Positions 23,412-32,359 of a stretch of 40,640 nucleotides of DNA are shown in pieces. The position numbers were made by a program, and so were the translations under genes. Source of the DNA: DATLOJ01 sp035536315 (GTDB taxonomy: Bacteria > Actinomycetota > CADDZG01 > JAHWKV01); contig DATLOJ010000091.1 of assembly GCA_035536315.1 (NCBI GenBank), forward strand, positions 1-40,640. The letters are read 5' to 3'. Below the pieces are notes generated by a model. That model was not told where the DNA came from. It searched no databases and saw only the letters and a list, made by a program, of their open reading frames with translations. Position 1 is the stretch's first letter. The number at the start of each line of letters is the position of its first letter.

Positions 23412-24050
23412 TTAGGAACTGAGCGCTAGGCCGAGTTGTCTGTTGACCGCATCCAGCGCTGCCTTGACCGTCGCCTCGTGAACGGCGCCGTCGGCCACTA
23501 AGGATGCGCCAAGCGTAAGGCGACCTCCGGCAAGCTCCGACCTAACAAGAACTAGAACTATCCTCTGTTGAAGGGCCTCGATCAGCGAGACTCCTTGTAG
23601 CTCGAAAGTGCCGGGTTTTTCGATAAAGGCCTGCGCCGCCTCCAGCGCTGTTGCCGCGACAACACGAAGTGAATATTCCGTTTGATCGCCCTGGCCTCGG
23701 CCCTCGGACTCCGTGTCACCGAGAACCAGGTTGATACGCGCAACGCTGTTGTTCCCATGGTCGTCGACGGTCACGCTTGTAATTAGAGGCCGGCCGACAT
23801 CTCCTGAAGGCCGCTCGTGGGCGGCGAGTTCGTGCAGGACCAGACGATCCATCAGGTCTTCATGCCCGGACTCCTGAAGAATCTTCTCCAGATCCGCCCT
23901 TAGGGACAGGTCACGCGCTCCTGCCCTGCAAAAGACCTGAACCTCGGACAGGTCTGGAGGCTTCTCGAGCACCACGGCCCCCACGACTCCGCTGACGGTT
24001 CGGAGTTGCTGCTCGAGGGAAAACGTCTTGTCTTGCTTGCTGGTGGCCAT
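23412..24050 (-). CDS. Conserved two-domain protein of unknown function (LeuA-dimer-like C-terminus)
   Basis: 212 aa, without a known name. Residues about 10-90 form an alpha/beta domain (LEQQLRTVSGVVGAVVLEK, then VQVFCRAGARDLSLRADLEK). Residues about 95-210 read like the regulatory dimerisation domain of 2-isopropylmalate synthase: a strand (ARINLVLGDTESEG), the G-rich turn GRGQG, a helix with AATALEAAQAF, and a final helix ATVKAALDAVNRQL. No catalytic barrel is present. I infer a small-molecule-binding or scaffold role at low confidence. It lies between the rpmA terminator and the M14 gene. Confidence 0.75.
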   Translation of the reverse strand: MATSKQDKTFSLEQQLRTVSGVVGAVVLEKPPDLSEVQVFCRAGARDLSLRADLEKILQESGHEDLMDRLVLHELAAHERPSGDVGRPLITSVTVDDHGNNSVARINLVLGDTESEGRGQGDQTEYSLRVVAATALEAAQAFIEKPGTFELQGVSLIEALQQRIVLVLVRSELAGGRLTLGASLVADGAVHEATVKAALDAVNRQLGLALSS

Positions 24051-24091
24051 TGGTTAAACCCTATATCCCCAAGTTTGAGGCTCTCATGCCA

Positions 24092-24117
24092 CAAAAAATG
24101 CCGGCCCGGGGGCCGGC
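24092..24117 (-). terminator. Intrinsic terminator after rpmA
   Basis: GCCGGCCC and GGGCCGGC (24100-24117) form a GC-rich stem; on the minus strand it is followed by ATTTTTT (24093-24099). It lies 20 nt after the rpmA stop and closes the mreB-to-rpmA transcription unit. This is the clearest terminator in the window. Confidence 0.92.
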
Positions 24118-24137
24118 GAAGTGCAGACGAGTTAAAT

Positions 24138-24389
24138 CTACTCGGGAACCACGCTGACGAATTTGCGTCCGGCCTTCTCGTGGAAACGGACGCGACCGGG
24201 GGCCTTGGCGAAAAGTGTGTCGTCACCGCCGCGGCCGACAAGGTCGCCAGCGTGCCACTTTGTGCCGCGCTGGCGAACAAGGATCGAGCCCGCGGGGATG
24301 AGTTCGCCGCCGTACGTCTTGATTCCAAGACGCTGGGCGTTCGAGTCCCTGCCGTTGCGAGAGGACGATGCTCCCTTTTTGTGTGCCAT
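24138..24389 (-). CDS. rpmA: 50S ribosomal protein L27
   Basis: 83-aa L27, near the peptidyl transferase centre. It starts AHKKGASSSRNGRDSNAQRLG, trimmed here to family landmarks HKKG and SSRNGRDSNAQRLG, then GSILVRQRGTKWHAGD and a normal C-terminus. The N-terminus begins right after Met, so there is no Firmicutes-type cleaved leader. It follows rplU by 35 nt. Confidence 0.98.
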   Translation of the reverse strand: MAHKKGASSSRNGRDSNAQRLGIKTYGGELIPAGSILVRQRGTKWHAGDLVGRGGDDTLFAKAPGRVRFHEKAGRKFVSVVPE

Positions 24390-24424
24390 GAGCTTGAAAG
24401 AGTACCAGCCGATGAGGGGCCGGA

Positions 24425-24886
24425 CTACTCTGATGCCTCCTTTGCCGTCTCGGACTTCTTAGCAGCGGTTTTGCGGGGCGTCTTGGCCTTCTTTGCCGGA
24501 GCCTTCTCTTCCGATGCCCCCGCTGCCGCCTCGACGGGCTCAGGTTCGGCCTTTGCCTTCGGCTTACGCGGTGCCCCCTTCGGCCCGATCGCAACGACCT
24601 CGATCATCGAATACAGCTGACGGTGCCCGCTTCGCACCGCGTAACCGCTTTTAGGCCTGTACTTGAGAACCGAGATCTTGTCGCCCTTGGAGTCCCCGAT
24701 CACCTTGACGGCGACCTCATAGTCCTTGAGCGCCTTGGTTCCGATGAGGGTCTCCCCCTCGTCGGTCTTCACGAGGACGGGCGTGAACGTCGCCTCATCC
24801 CCTTTTAGGGATAGGTGTTCAACCTCGAGGGTGTCGCCCTCGCTCACGCGGTACTGCTTCCCGCCCGTCTTGATTACTGCGTACAT
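24425..24886 (-). CDS. rplU: 50S ribosomal protein L21 with a Lys/Ala-rich C-terminal extension
   Basis: L21 core is residues 1-102 (MYAVIKTGGKQYRVSEGD, then VLKYRPKSGY and GHRQ). The protein is 153 aa against about 103 usually. The extra ~50 residues are a low-complexity tail of Lys, Ala, Pro and Glu (KKAKTPRKTAAKK), like histone H1 or actinobacterial L21 tails. The tail is probably disordered and RNA-binding. ATG 24884-24886 has a TGGAGG ribosome site at 6-nt spacing. Position after rne and before rpmA is common in actinobacteria. Confidence 0.97.
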   Translation of the reverse strand: MYAVIKTGGKQYRVSEGDTLEVEHLSLKGDEATFTPVLVKTDEGETLIGTKALKDYEVAVKVIGDSKGDKISVLKYRPKSGYAVRSGHRQLYSMIEVVAIGPKGAPRKPKAKAEPEPVEAAAGASEEKAPAKKAKTPRKTAAKKSETAKEASE

Positions 24887-24939
24887 TCAGACCTCCAGTA
24901 AAAAGCGTTTGATAGTAACAGCCAGGGAGTGTTGAGGAC

Positions 24940-26724
24940 CTAATCCATCTCGTTCAGGACGACGCCACGGCCCTCGCATTTGTCGCAGCGATCCGAGAAC
25001 GCCTCGAGCAACCCTTCTGAGACCTTCTTTCTCGTCATCTGCACCAGGCCGAGCTCCGAAACTCCATAAACCTGCGTTCGCGTCTTGTCACGCGATAGCG
25101 CAGCTTTGAATGTTCTCAGCAGCTCGGCTCGGTTTCTCTCGAAGCCCATGTCGATGAAGTCGACGACGATGATCCCTCCGATGTCACGAAGGCGTAGATG
25201 TTTGGCAACTTCCTCCGCGGCCTCGAGGTTTGCCTGCAGAACTGTTTCCTCCAGGTTGCTCTTGCCTACGAACCGCCCCGTGTTGACGTCGATAACGGTC
25301 ATCGCTTCAGTGCGGTCGATCACAATATGGCCCCCGGACTTGAGCCACACCTTTCTGTCGAGTGCCTTTCGAAGCTGTTCGACGATGTGGTACTTCTCGA
25401 ACAAAGGAAGCGCTTCTTCGTATTTCTCGATCTTGCCGGACAGCGCGGGCATCACGTCCGCGACGTATGTGGACACCTCATCGAAGACCCGCTGATCGTC
25501 GATGACTACCCGCTCGACATCTCCCGTCAACAGATCCCGCGCAACGCGGATGACCAGTTCCGGCTCTGCGTAAATAAGACTCGGGGGCCGGGAGCTCCTG
25601 GCTTTGTCCGCTACTTCGCCCCATATCCGGGTCAAACGATTTAGGTCTCGCGTCAGATCCTCTTCGGTTACTCCCATTGCCGCCGTTCTTACGATCAGGC
25701 CGTGCGGCTTTGGACGAAGGCGCGAAGCAAACTCCCGAAGACGTGCACGTTCATCGTCTGGGATCCTGCGGCTAAGGCCCAGGAAGTCGGCTTCCGGGAC
25801 GAAGACGAGGTACCGGCCCGCGACCGACACCTCTGTGGTGAGGCGCGCCCCCTTTGATCCCATCGGGTCCTTGGTGACCTGGGCAAGGACGGCCTGGCCG
25901 GACTTCAGGATCGTCTCGATTCGTGGGGTCGGACCCTCGACCTCTTCGTCGAAGCCAACCTCTCCCGCGTAAAGGACCGCGTTTTTGGCCTCGCCAATGT
26001 CGAGGAACGCGGCTTCCATTCCGGGAAGCACGTTCTGAACGCGGCCCACGTAGATATTTCCGAGGATCGAACGGTCTTCGGTGTGAGCGACGTAATGTTC
26101 GACGAGAGTTCGTCCCTCGAGAACGGCGATCTGGTGCCGCTCTTTGCCCACCGACACCACCATGGTGCTCGGGCGTGCGGGACCCGTGACTGCCTCGCGG
26201 TCGCGTGATCCTCTTCTCCTTCGTCTTGGTCTTTGGCCCGAGTCCCCGTTTGCCCTGGCCCCCTCCTCCGGAGTTCGCTGCTGTCTCTGCGTTGTTGCCG
26301 AGGCCGCTGCAGGTTTTGGCTTTGCCCCACGGCGGCGCGGGGGCCTGGTCCTTTCGGTTCTCGCCGCGGCGACGGGCGATCGGTTGTCTGCCGGCTGCCT
26401 TTCTTCGGCCGGCCTTTCAACGATTTCCTTTGCTCGTGCGGGCTCGGCGCTTTCGGCCCCGTCGGGGGCCGGAGCCGAATCGGAAGTCGACGGGGCGCGT
26501 CTTCTGCCGCGAGGACGGCCGCGAGACGGCGGCCTTCTCTCGGACGGGGGCCCATCGCGGCCCGCTTGGGACTCGGGTGGCGCAGCCTCCGTGGCCGGTG
26601 CCTCTTCCGGTGCGGAGTTCTCCTGCGCCTTCGTTACCTTTGGTTCGGCGGGTTTCCTCGCGGGGGCTCTTCGCCGGCGCGGTCTTGCAGGTACAACTTT
26701 CTTGTCTTCAGCTTTATCTGTCAT
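24940..26724 (-). CDS. Ribonuclease E/G with basic disordered N-terminal extension
   Basis: 594-aa RNase E/G endoribonuclease, for mRNA decay and rRNA processing. The first ~190 residues are Arg/Pro/Ala/Glu-rich and probably disordered, with RPRRRRAPARKP and RPRRRRRGSRDRE blocks. The S1 domain follows (NIYVGRVQNVLPGMEAAFLD), then the RNase H-like catalytic part with the metal-binding Asp of VIDVNTGRF and of VVDFIDM. The zinc-link Cys pair is CDKCEGRG. ATG 26722-26724 (MTDKAEDKK) is two bases after the rodA stop. The open frame runs further upstream, but only through rodA in another frame. Assignment between rne and rng naming is a matter of convention. Confidence 0.95.
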   Translation of the reverse strand: MTDKAEDKKVVPARPRRRRAPARKPAEPKVTKAQENSAPEEAPATEAAPPESQAGRDGPPSERRPPSRGRPRGRRRAPSTSDSAPAPDGAESAEPARAKEIVERPAEERQPADNRSPVAAARTERTRPPRRRGAKPKPAAASATTQRQQRTPEEGARANGDSGQRPRRRRRGSRDREAVTGPARPSTMVVSVGKERHQIAVLEGRTLVEHYVAHTEDRSILGNIYVGRVQNVLPGMEAAFLDIGEAKNAVLYAGEVGFDEEVEGPTPRIETILKSGQAVLAQVTKDPMGSKGARLTTEVSVAGRYLVFVPEADFLGLSRRIPDDERARLREFASRLRPKPHGLIVRTAAMGVTEEDLTRDLNRLTRIWGEVADKARSSRPPSLIYAEPELVIRVARDLLTGDVERVVIDDQRVFDEVSTYVADVMPALSGKIEKYEEALPLFEKYHIVEQLRKALDRKVWLKSGGHIVIDRTEAMTVIDVNTGRFVGKSNLEETVLQANLEAAEEVAKHLRLRDIGGIIVVDFIDMGFERNRAELLRTFKAALSRDKTRTQVYGVSELGLVQMTRKKVSEGLLEAFSDRCDKCEGRGVVLNEMD

Positions 26725-26726
26725 GA

Positions 26727-27908
26727 CTACACAAACCTTCGCATGTGAATGTTCACAAGAAGGCCCACCCCTAGAAAGCTGGTAATGAGCGAGGAACCTC
26801 CGTATGAAACGAATGGGAGCGGAATACCCGTGATCGGCATGATGCCGATGGTCATTCCGATGTTTACGAATACTTGAAAACCGAACATCGCTGCTATCCC
26901 GGCGGCAAGCAGCGTTCCAAATTTGTCCTTCGACAACAGAGAAACCCGGAGGGTTCTCCAAAGAAGAAGGCCGAACAAGCCCAGCACTAAGACCGCCCCA
27001 CGGAATCCCGCCTCTTCGCCGATGGCGGTGAATACGAAGTCGGTGTGCTGCTCGGGAACGTACGCCAGGTTTGTCTGAGATGCATCAGGACTGAGAAGAC
27101 CCTTACCTTCCCAGCCGCCGGAGCCGATCGCGATCTTCGACTGATCGAGGTTGTAACCCGCCCGCTGAAGGTCGGACTCCGTGTCCAGGAAAGCCGTCAG
27201 CCTTGCCACCTGGTATTCCTTGAGTACCCCCAACTGCAACAGGGCGACCGAAAGCAAAACGCCGGCGCATACGACCATAACGAGCCACCTGACCTGGGTG
27301 CCCGCTACGAGCAGCATCGCGAACACAACGGCTATCAGAACCATGACCGTGCCAAGGTCCGGTTGCAGATAAATGAGCAAAGATGGAATCGCTGTTATCA
27401 CCAGTGCTCGCACAACCCCAACCAGCCCCCTGCGGGCCCCCTTCTCCCAGGAAAGAAGAGCCGCGAGAGCAATGATCAAGATGATCTTCATCAGCTCGGA
27501 GGGCTGCGCCTGCAGAACTCCAAGGTTGATCCATCTTTGCGATCCGGAAGTGCGATGCCCGAGCGGGGTCAGAACGATGACCAGCGACAGGACGCCGAGG
27601 CCGTAGAGCAGAATCGCCAGATGTCTTAGCTGCCGGTAGTCGAAGACCAGCGCGGCCAGAAGCAAGACCGACGCAATCACCAGAAACACCAGGTGTCTTT
27701 TGACGAACGTCAGCGGATCCTCACCGATAGCAATAAGCCTTGCCCTTGATGCGGATCGAATCGCGAGCGCTCCGATTGCCGTCAGCGTCAAAGCGACCGC
27801 GATGAGGAGCAGATCCATGTGCCGCGCGGGGCTCTTGGATCCGATGGCCGCTCGCGTGCCTGTGGCCCTTGCCGTCATCCGTCCCGAAAACACTCCGCCT
27901 GCCGACAT
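26727..27908 (-). CDS. rodA: Rod shape-determining peptidoglycan glycosyltransferase RodA
   Basis: 393-aa SEDS protein, which polymerises lipid II during lateral wall growth together with PBP2. About ten membrane helices are visible. Family landmarks are GSQRWINLGVLQAQPSELMKI, YLQPDLGTVMV (containing the catalytic Asp region), IAIGSGGWEGKG, VPEQHTDFVFTAIGEE and GIPLPFVSYGGSS. ATG 27906-27908 overlaps the PBP2 stop by one base (TGATG). The longer open frame starting at 28076 lies inside mrdA and adds non-membrane sequence, so it was rejected. Confidence 0.95.
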   Translation of the reverse strand: MSAGGVFSGRMTARATGTRAAIGSKSPARHMDLLLIAVALTLTAIGALAIRSASRARLIAIGEDPLTFVKRHLVFLVIASVLLLAALVFDYRQLRHLAILLYGLGVLSLVIVLTPLGHRTSGSQRWINLGVLQAQPSELMKIILIIALAALLSWEKGARRGLVGVVRALVITAIPSLLIYLQPDLGTVMVLIAVVFAMLLVAGTQVRWLVMVVCAGVLLSVALLQLGVLKEYQVARLTAFLDTESDLQRAGYNLDQSKIAIGSGGWEGKGLLSPDASQTNLAYVPEQHTDFVFTAIGEEAGFRGAVLVLGLFGLLLWRTLRVSLLSKDKFGTLLAAGIAAMFGFQVFVNIGMTIGIMPITGIPLPFVSYGGSSLITSFLGVGLLVNIHMRRFV

Positions 27909-29821
27909 CAGTCGGTCCTCGTGGCCGGCGTGATCTCCGACAGGGCCAGATCGAACAGACCCTCGAAAATCCGTCTGGCAATGGGTGCCGCAGTTTCTCC
28001 ACCGTGGCCGCCCTCCTCGAGCATGACGACGACGACGTATTGCGGATCGTCGGCCGGCGCGTATGCCGCAAACCACGCGTAGGGCTGCTTCGGGGGCTTC
28101 GTCTGCAGCTCGGCAGTTCCGGTCTTTGCGGCTACCGGAATACTGTTTAGTGGGAACCCTGCAAACGCATCGCGAGCCGTCCCCTCGCTGGGCACACCTT
28201 CCAGCGCGCGTCTGATCGTGTCGAGGTTTGCAGGATCAACGGTCAGTTTTCGAATCTCCTTCGGTTCGACGGTCTTAACGACTGTCTCGCCCTGCATGAC
28301 TCGCAGACCAACGTGCGGCTGAAGGACGCTGCCCCCTGAAGCAAGGGCGGAGTACGCCTGCCCCAGCTGGAGGGGAGTTGCAAGAACGTCACCCTGGCCG
28401 ATCGCCATGTTGATCGTGTAACCGGGAAGCCAGTCCGAATAAGGGAAGAGGGCCGGGAATCTGCGGTTCATGCCGATTAGCCACTCTTGATCCGGAACCC
28501 TGCCTCTGCTCTCAAAAGGCCCGCCGATCTCAATTCCCGTCCTGGCACCAAAACCCATCGCTCTTGCGTGGTTCTGAAGGATCTTTGGCTCGTCTCGGTC
28601 CTTCTTCCAGAACTCCGCACCAAAGGCATCAAAGACCGTGTTGCAGGATTGGATCAACGCTTCGGACAGAGTGATCGCGCCTGAGTCGCTGGACTTCCAG
28701 TTGCGAAAAGTCTGGTCATACAGACGGATGGAGCCGGGACAGTCGTACTTTCCCCCCCGAGTTGCGACGCCCTCTTGAAGTGCAGCAAGGGCCGTCACAA
28801 TCTTGAACGTCGACCCCGGGGGGTGAGCAGCTTGCGTAACCCGATTGAACAGTGGGTTCGCGGGATCCTGCGCAAGCGCGTCGAACTCAGCCCGCGAGAT
28901 GCCTCCGACGAACGCCCCCGGGTCGTAAAACGGATACGAGGCCATCGCGATTACTTCGCCGCTCTGTGGATCCAACACCACTGCTCCACCAGCGGGGGCC
29001 AGGTACTTCTTTTGCGACTCCTCATCGAAGACCTTCCTGGCCGTTTCGATGCCGTCGGCCAGCGACTCCTCCACGAGTGTTTGAGCTCTTGCATCAATGG
29101 ACGTCACGATGTCGAAACCGGGTACCGGCTCGACACGTTCTTCCTCGATAGCGTCGATCACACGTCCGGCCGCGTCGACCGAAATCTTCCTCTTACCTGG
29201 CGTTCCTCGCAGGTACTCCTCGTATGCATACTCGACGCCGCTCTTCCCGATGATCGATCCGGGTGGGTAGTCGCGATAGCGGTCGAGCTCGAGCTGCTCC
29301 GAGTTGATCTCGCCTACGTATCCCAAAAGGTGTGGCGCGATTACGCCCTTCGGATAGATGCGTATGGGCCGGTCCTCTACTAACACCCCTTGAAACTTGT
29401 CAATGTTCTCTTCGATGTAGACGACTGCTTCCTTCGGGACGTCCTCCTTGATCGGTATAGCGGTGTACGGCAAGACGCTCTTGTCTTTGAGCCTCTCCTC
29501 AATCTCCTCGACCGTCATGCCGAGAAGGTCCGCGAGTCGCTGGAAGGTCTCTTTCCTGTTGACCACTTGATCGGGTCGAACTGAAACCACTCTCGATGGC
29601 CGAATGCTCACGAGCACTTCGCCGTTTCGATCGAGAATTCTTCCTCGCGCCGGCTCAATGGGAACAATGCGAACTCGGTTCCGCTCTGCCGCGACGATGT
29701 ACTCGTTGTGCGTCAGAACCTGCAGCGAGTAGAGGCGCAGAACGAGCGCGCTGAGCAGAGAAAGAAAGACCATTCCAAGAAATGCCACGCGAAGGCGTAT
29801 GCGATCCGGATCTTGAGTCAT
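27908..29821 (-). CDS. mrdA: Penicillin-binding protein 2 (elongasome transpeptidase)
   Basis: 637-aa class B PBP. One membrane anchor near the N-terminus (VAFLGMVFLSLLSALVLRLYSL) is followed by a pedestal/dimerisation domain (about 50-220) and a transpeptidase domain with the three active-site motifs: SxxK in PGSTFK, SxN in SCN, and KTG in AKTGTAE. It cross-links peptidoglycan on the outer face and pairs with RodA, its overlapping neighbour. ATG 29819-29821 is 4 nt after mreD. Beta-lactams are expected to bind it. Confidence 0.96.
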   Translation of the reverse strand: MTQDPDRIRLRVAFLGMVFLSLLSALVLRLYSLQVLTHNEYIVAAERNRVRIVPIEPARGRILDRNGEVLVSIRPSRVVSVRPDQVVNRKETFQRLADLLGMTVEEIEERLKDKSVLPYTAIPIKEDVPKEAVVYIEENIDKFQGVLVEDRPIRIYPKGVIAPHLLGYVGEINSEQLELDRYRDYPPGSIIGKSGVEYAYEEYLRGTPGKRKISVDAAGRVIDAIEEERVEPVPGFDIVTSIDARAQTLVEESLADGIETARKVFDEESQKKYLAPAGGAVVLDPQSGEVIAMASYPFYDPGAFVGGISRAEFDALAQDPANPLFNRVTQAAHPPGSTFKIVTALAALQEGVATRGGKYDCPGSIRLYDQTFRNWKSSDSGAITLSEALIQSCNTVFDAFGAEFWKKDRDEPKILQNHARAMGFGARTGIEIGGPFESRGRVPDQEWLIGMNRRFPALFPYSDWLPGYTINMAIGQGDVLATPLQLGQAYSALASGGSVLQPHVGLRVMQGETVVKTVEPKEIRKLTVDPANLDTIRRALEGVPSEGTARDAFAGFPLNSIPVAAKTGTAELQTKPPKQPYAWFAAYAPADDPQYVVVVMLEEGGHGGETAAPIARRIFEGLFDLALSEITPATRTD

Positions 29822-29825
29822 CGCT

Positions 29826-30329
29826 TCACCACCTGTAGACCTTCTCGTTCTGGTACAGCCCCACTATGCGACGGATCACGGGATAGACGAGCGGCGCAAG
29901 CAGCGTGTTGTAGAGGGCCGTGAGTACAACAACGCGCGCCCCGGTCGACCACGAAACTGTTTGTTGCCCGAGAAGTCCTTGAAGGATCTCGTACAACCCC
30001 GTCCCCGCCAAGCTGCCGAGGAAAATGGCTGCTATCGGAACGAAGACGCTCATCGACTGAACGTACGGCCGGATCCGGCCCACGGCGTAGCCAACGAGCA
30101 GGTATGAAAGCCCGGTAAGGCCCTTCGGCACGGTGACCAAGAGGTCGCGCAGAAGTCCGCCAAAGAAACCCGACGTCGCTCCCGCGAGGGGGCCTTCGAG
30201 AAGAGCAAACGAGATGACCACCACCAATACCAGGTCCGGCGCAACCCCAAACAGGGTGCGGGCGAACAGCGTCGTCTGTAGCAGGACGGCGCTCACTATG
30301 GCGAGTGCAAAAATTCCGGTTCGTCTCAT
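29826..30329 (-). CDS. mreD: Rod shape-determining protein MreD
   Basis: 167-aa polytopic membrane protein with about five hydrophobic helices. It carries the family pattern LVLVVVISFALLEGPLAGATSG and GLLRDLLV(T)VPKGLTGLSYLLVGY. MreD is a membrane partner of MreC and the PBP2-RodA complex. Identity rests on both the sequence pattern and the mreB-mreC-mreD-mrdA order. The start at 30327-30329 leaves 3 nt to the mreC stop. Confidence 0.9.
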   Translation of the reverse strand: MRRTGIFALAIVSAVLLQTTLFARTLFGVAPDLVLVVVISFALLEGPLAGATSGFFGGLLRDLLVTVPKGLTGLSYLLVGYAVGRIRPYVQSMSVFVPIAAIFLGSLAGTGLYEILQGLLGQQTVSWSTGARVVVLTALYNTLLAPLVYPVIRRIVGLYQNEKVYRW

Positions 30330-30332
30330 ATC

Positions 30333-31178
30333 TCACGGCGCAGCATCCACCGGCCCGCTTTCGAGAAGGACCAGCACGGAATCAAGCTTCTTGAAATCCA
30401 CGAAGGGTGTGACGCGAGCGGTCTTCGTCAACCCGTCACGAGATTTTTGGGTGCTGCTGACTCGGCCGATCGGAATGCCGGATGGAAAGATCCCCCGGTC
30501 GTATCCGGATGTCACAACGGCTTCACCTACCTGAACTTCCGTCACGGGTTCGATATGCCTGAAGAGCAAGTCATCCTCTCCCCTCCCGGTTACCGAGCCG
30601 GTGTCGCCGCTGGTGGTCAGGCGAGCCCCCGCTGAATGCTTCGGATCGATGAGCATCAAAACGTTGGAGTAACTCTTTGCCGCGAACACGATCCTTCCGA
30701 CAAGGCCCTGTTGGGCAACAACGGACATACCCTCCCGAAGTCCATCGTCCGTCCCCTTGTCCAAGAACGCGGTCCACTCGTGGTTCGATGGCCCGACTCC
30801 GATGACCCTGGCCCCCAGAGTCTTTCCGGCAGTCCAGTCCTTGAGTTGCGTGAGTTCACGCAGAGACGTGTTCTCACGTTGCAACTCGGGGAAGCGGCGT
30901 AGCTGGTCTTCCTGCTTCTTCACCTTCGCCTCTAGGGCAGCGTTCTCTTTTCGCAGGTCCTTTATCTCCGACAGGCTCGAGAGGAACTCCCCCACGGGCC
31001 TGAACACAGATGAGATTCCGTCCTGCAATGGCGCGACAACAGCCACGGCCACTTCCTGAACGCGCCTGATGGGGCCGCCGGGGTTCTTCTGGAAGTCCAG
31101 GGTGATGACCGTTGCGGTCGCGGCAAGGAGCGCGATGAGCGCGACGCGCTGCCTTCTGCTCGATTTGCGATACATCAC
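30333..31178 (-). CDS. mreC: Rod shape-determining protein MreC
   Basis: 281-aa bitopic protein. It has a short basic cytoplasmic N-terminus, a membrane helix (VALIALLAATATVITLDF), a coiled coil (about 65-105, EIKDLRKENAALEAKVKKQ) and a beta-rich C-terminal domain (ARVIGVGPSNHEWTAFLDKG and GLVGRIVFAAKSYSNVLML). It links MreB filaments to PBP2. GTG at 31176-31178 is directly followed by an ATG; the GAGGAG ribosome site is 10 nt from the GTG. Confidence 0.95.
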   Translation of the reverse strand: MMYRKSSRRQRVALIALLAATATVITLDFQKNPGGPIRRVQEVAVAVVAPLQDGISSVFRPVGEFLSSLSEIKDLRKENAALEAKVKKQEDQLRRFPELQRENTSLRELTQLKDWTAGKTLGARVIGVGPSNHEWTAFLDKGTDDGLREGMSVVAQQGLVGRIVFAAKSYSNVLMLIDPKHSAGARLTTSGDTGSVTGRGEDDLLFRHIEPVTEVQVGEAVVTSGYDRGIFPSGIPIGRVSSTQKSRDGLTKTARVTPFVDFKKLDSVLVLLESGPVDAAP

Positions 31179-31245
31179 TGGCTGATTGCTCCTCGGCTGG
31201 GGTCGCTAAAACAGGCGACTGCCCCAGGTAAAGCTGAGCCTGGTG

Positions 31246-32286
31246 CTACCTGCGGCTCGAGGCGATCAGTACGCGCTTTAGGGCCTCGAACTCTTCGAGG
31301 CACTTGCCGGATCCAACTGCAACACATGTAAGCGGGTTCTCCGTAACGTGGATCGGCATCCCAGTTTCGTGCCTGAGGCGATCGTCGAGGCCTTTCAGCA
31401 AGGCGCCGCCTCCGGTAAGAACGATCCCCTTGTCCATGATGTCGGCAGCAAGCTCGGGGGGAGTCTTGTCGAGTGTCCCCTTAACCGAGTCGACTATGGA
31501 GTTGACGGGCTCTTCGATCGCGCGGCGGATTTCCTCCGCCGACACGATGATCGTTTTGGGAAGACCGGTAACAAGGTCCCGGCCGCGAATCTGTGCATGC
31601 ACAGGTTCATCCAGCAACGGGAACGCCGATCCGATGTGAATTTTTATCTCCTCGGCCATTCGGGGGCCGAGAAGCAATGAGTACTCCTTCTTTATGTACG
31701 AGATGATTGCCTCGTCGAGCTCATCTCCGCCGATACGCACGGACTGGCTCGTGACGATGCCACCGAGTGAGATGACCGCAACCTCGGTCGTTCCTCCACC
31801 AATGTCCACCACCATGTTTCCGGTTGGCTCGTGAACGGGAAGGCCGGCGCCAATCGCGGCGGCCATCGGCTCCTCGATGATGTAAGCGCTTCGCGCACCT
31901 GCAGCGATCGTTGCCTCCTCGACTGCTCGCTGCTCGACTCCTGTAACGCCGGATGGGACGCAGACGACGACTCTTGGCTTGGCCAGCATTCGCCGCTTGT
32001 GCACCTTCTGGATGAAGTAGCGCAGCATCTTCTCGGTGACGTCGAAGTCCGAGATGACGCCGTCGGAGAGGGGCCGGATTGCCTGGATGTTGCTTGGGGT
32101 GCGCCCGATCATCCTCTTGGCCTCGTGGCCAACTGCCAGGATGACGTTGGTCTTGGTGTTGATTGCGACCACCGAGGGCTCGTTCAGGACGATGCCGCGG
32201 CCGCGGACGTAGACCAGGGTGTTGGCGGTCCCGAGATCCACCGCCATGTCCCTGCCTAGGAATGTAAAAGCTGAATTACTCGCCAT
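31246..32286 (-). CDS. mreB: Rod shape-determining actin homologue MreB
   Basis: 346-aa MreB, the filament-forming ATPase that guides lateral wall synthesis. Actin-fold motifs are DLGTANTLVYV (phosphate 1), NMVVDIGGGTTEVAVISLGG (phosphate 2), IIEEPMAAAIGAGLPV and the adenosine motif GIVLTGGGALLKGL. ATG 32284-32286 has GGAG about 9 nt upstream. It is the first gene of the elongation operon that continues to rpmA. Confidence 0.97.
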   Translation of the reverse strand: MASNSAFTFLGRDMAVDLGTANTLVYVRGRGIVLNEPSVVAINTKTNVILAVGHEAKRMIGRTPSNIQAIRPLSDGVISDFDVTEKMLRYFIQKVHKRRMLAKPRVVVCVPSGVTGVEQRAVEEATIAAGARSAYIIEEPMAAAIGAGLPVHEPTGNMVVDIGGGTTEVAVISLGGIVTSQSVRIGGDELDEAIISYIKKEYSLLLGPRMAEEIKIHIGSAFPLLDEPVHAQIRGRDLVTGLPKTIIVSAEEIRRAIEEPVNSIVDSVKGTLDKTPPELAADIMDKGIVLTGGGALLKGLDDRLRHETGMPIHVTENPLTCVAVGSGKCLEEFEALKRVLIASSRR

Positions 32287-32340
32287 ATTGAAAGCTCCGT
32301 TGAACGCCCTGGCCCCCAGCCGACGCTCTTGAATGAGTCT

Positions 32341-32359
32341 GACTACTTGGGGAGTAGTC
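32341..32359. promoter_or_regulatory. Inverted repeat over the candidate mreB promoter
   Basis: GACTACT and AGTAGTC (7-bp perfect arms, 5-nt loop) overlap the -10-like element at 32356-32361 and extend to the expected start site. That is where a repressor would bind. It could equally form a small hairpin at the 5' end of the mreB message. Confidence 0.45.

Noticed and set aside
26144..26785. Long overlapping plus-strand frames (up to 213 aa) opposite the RNase E/G N-terminus
   Set aside because: They mirror the Arg/Pro/Ala-rich coding repeat on the other strand; high G+C keeps all frames open there.
27909..28076. N-terminal extension of rodA
   Set aside because: Lies inside mrdA, is hydrophilic and Arg-rich, and ATG 27908 gives the normal RodA N-terminus.
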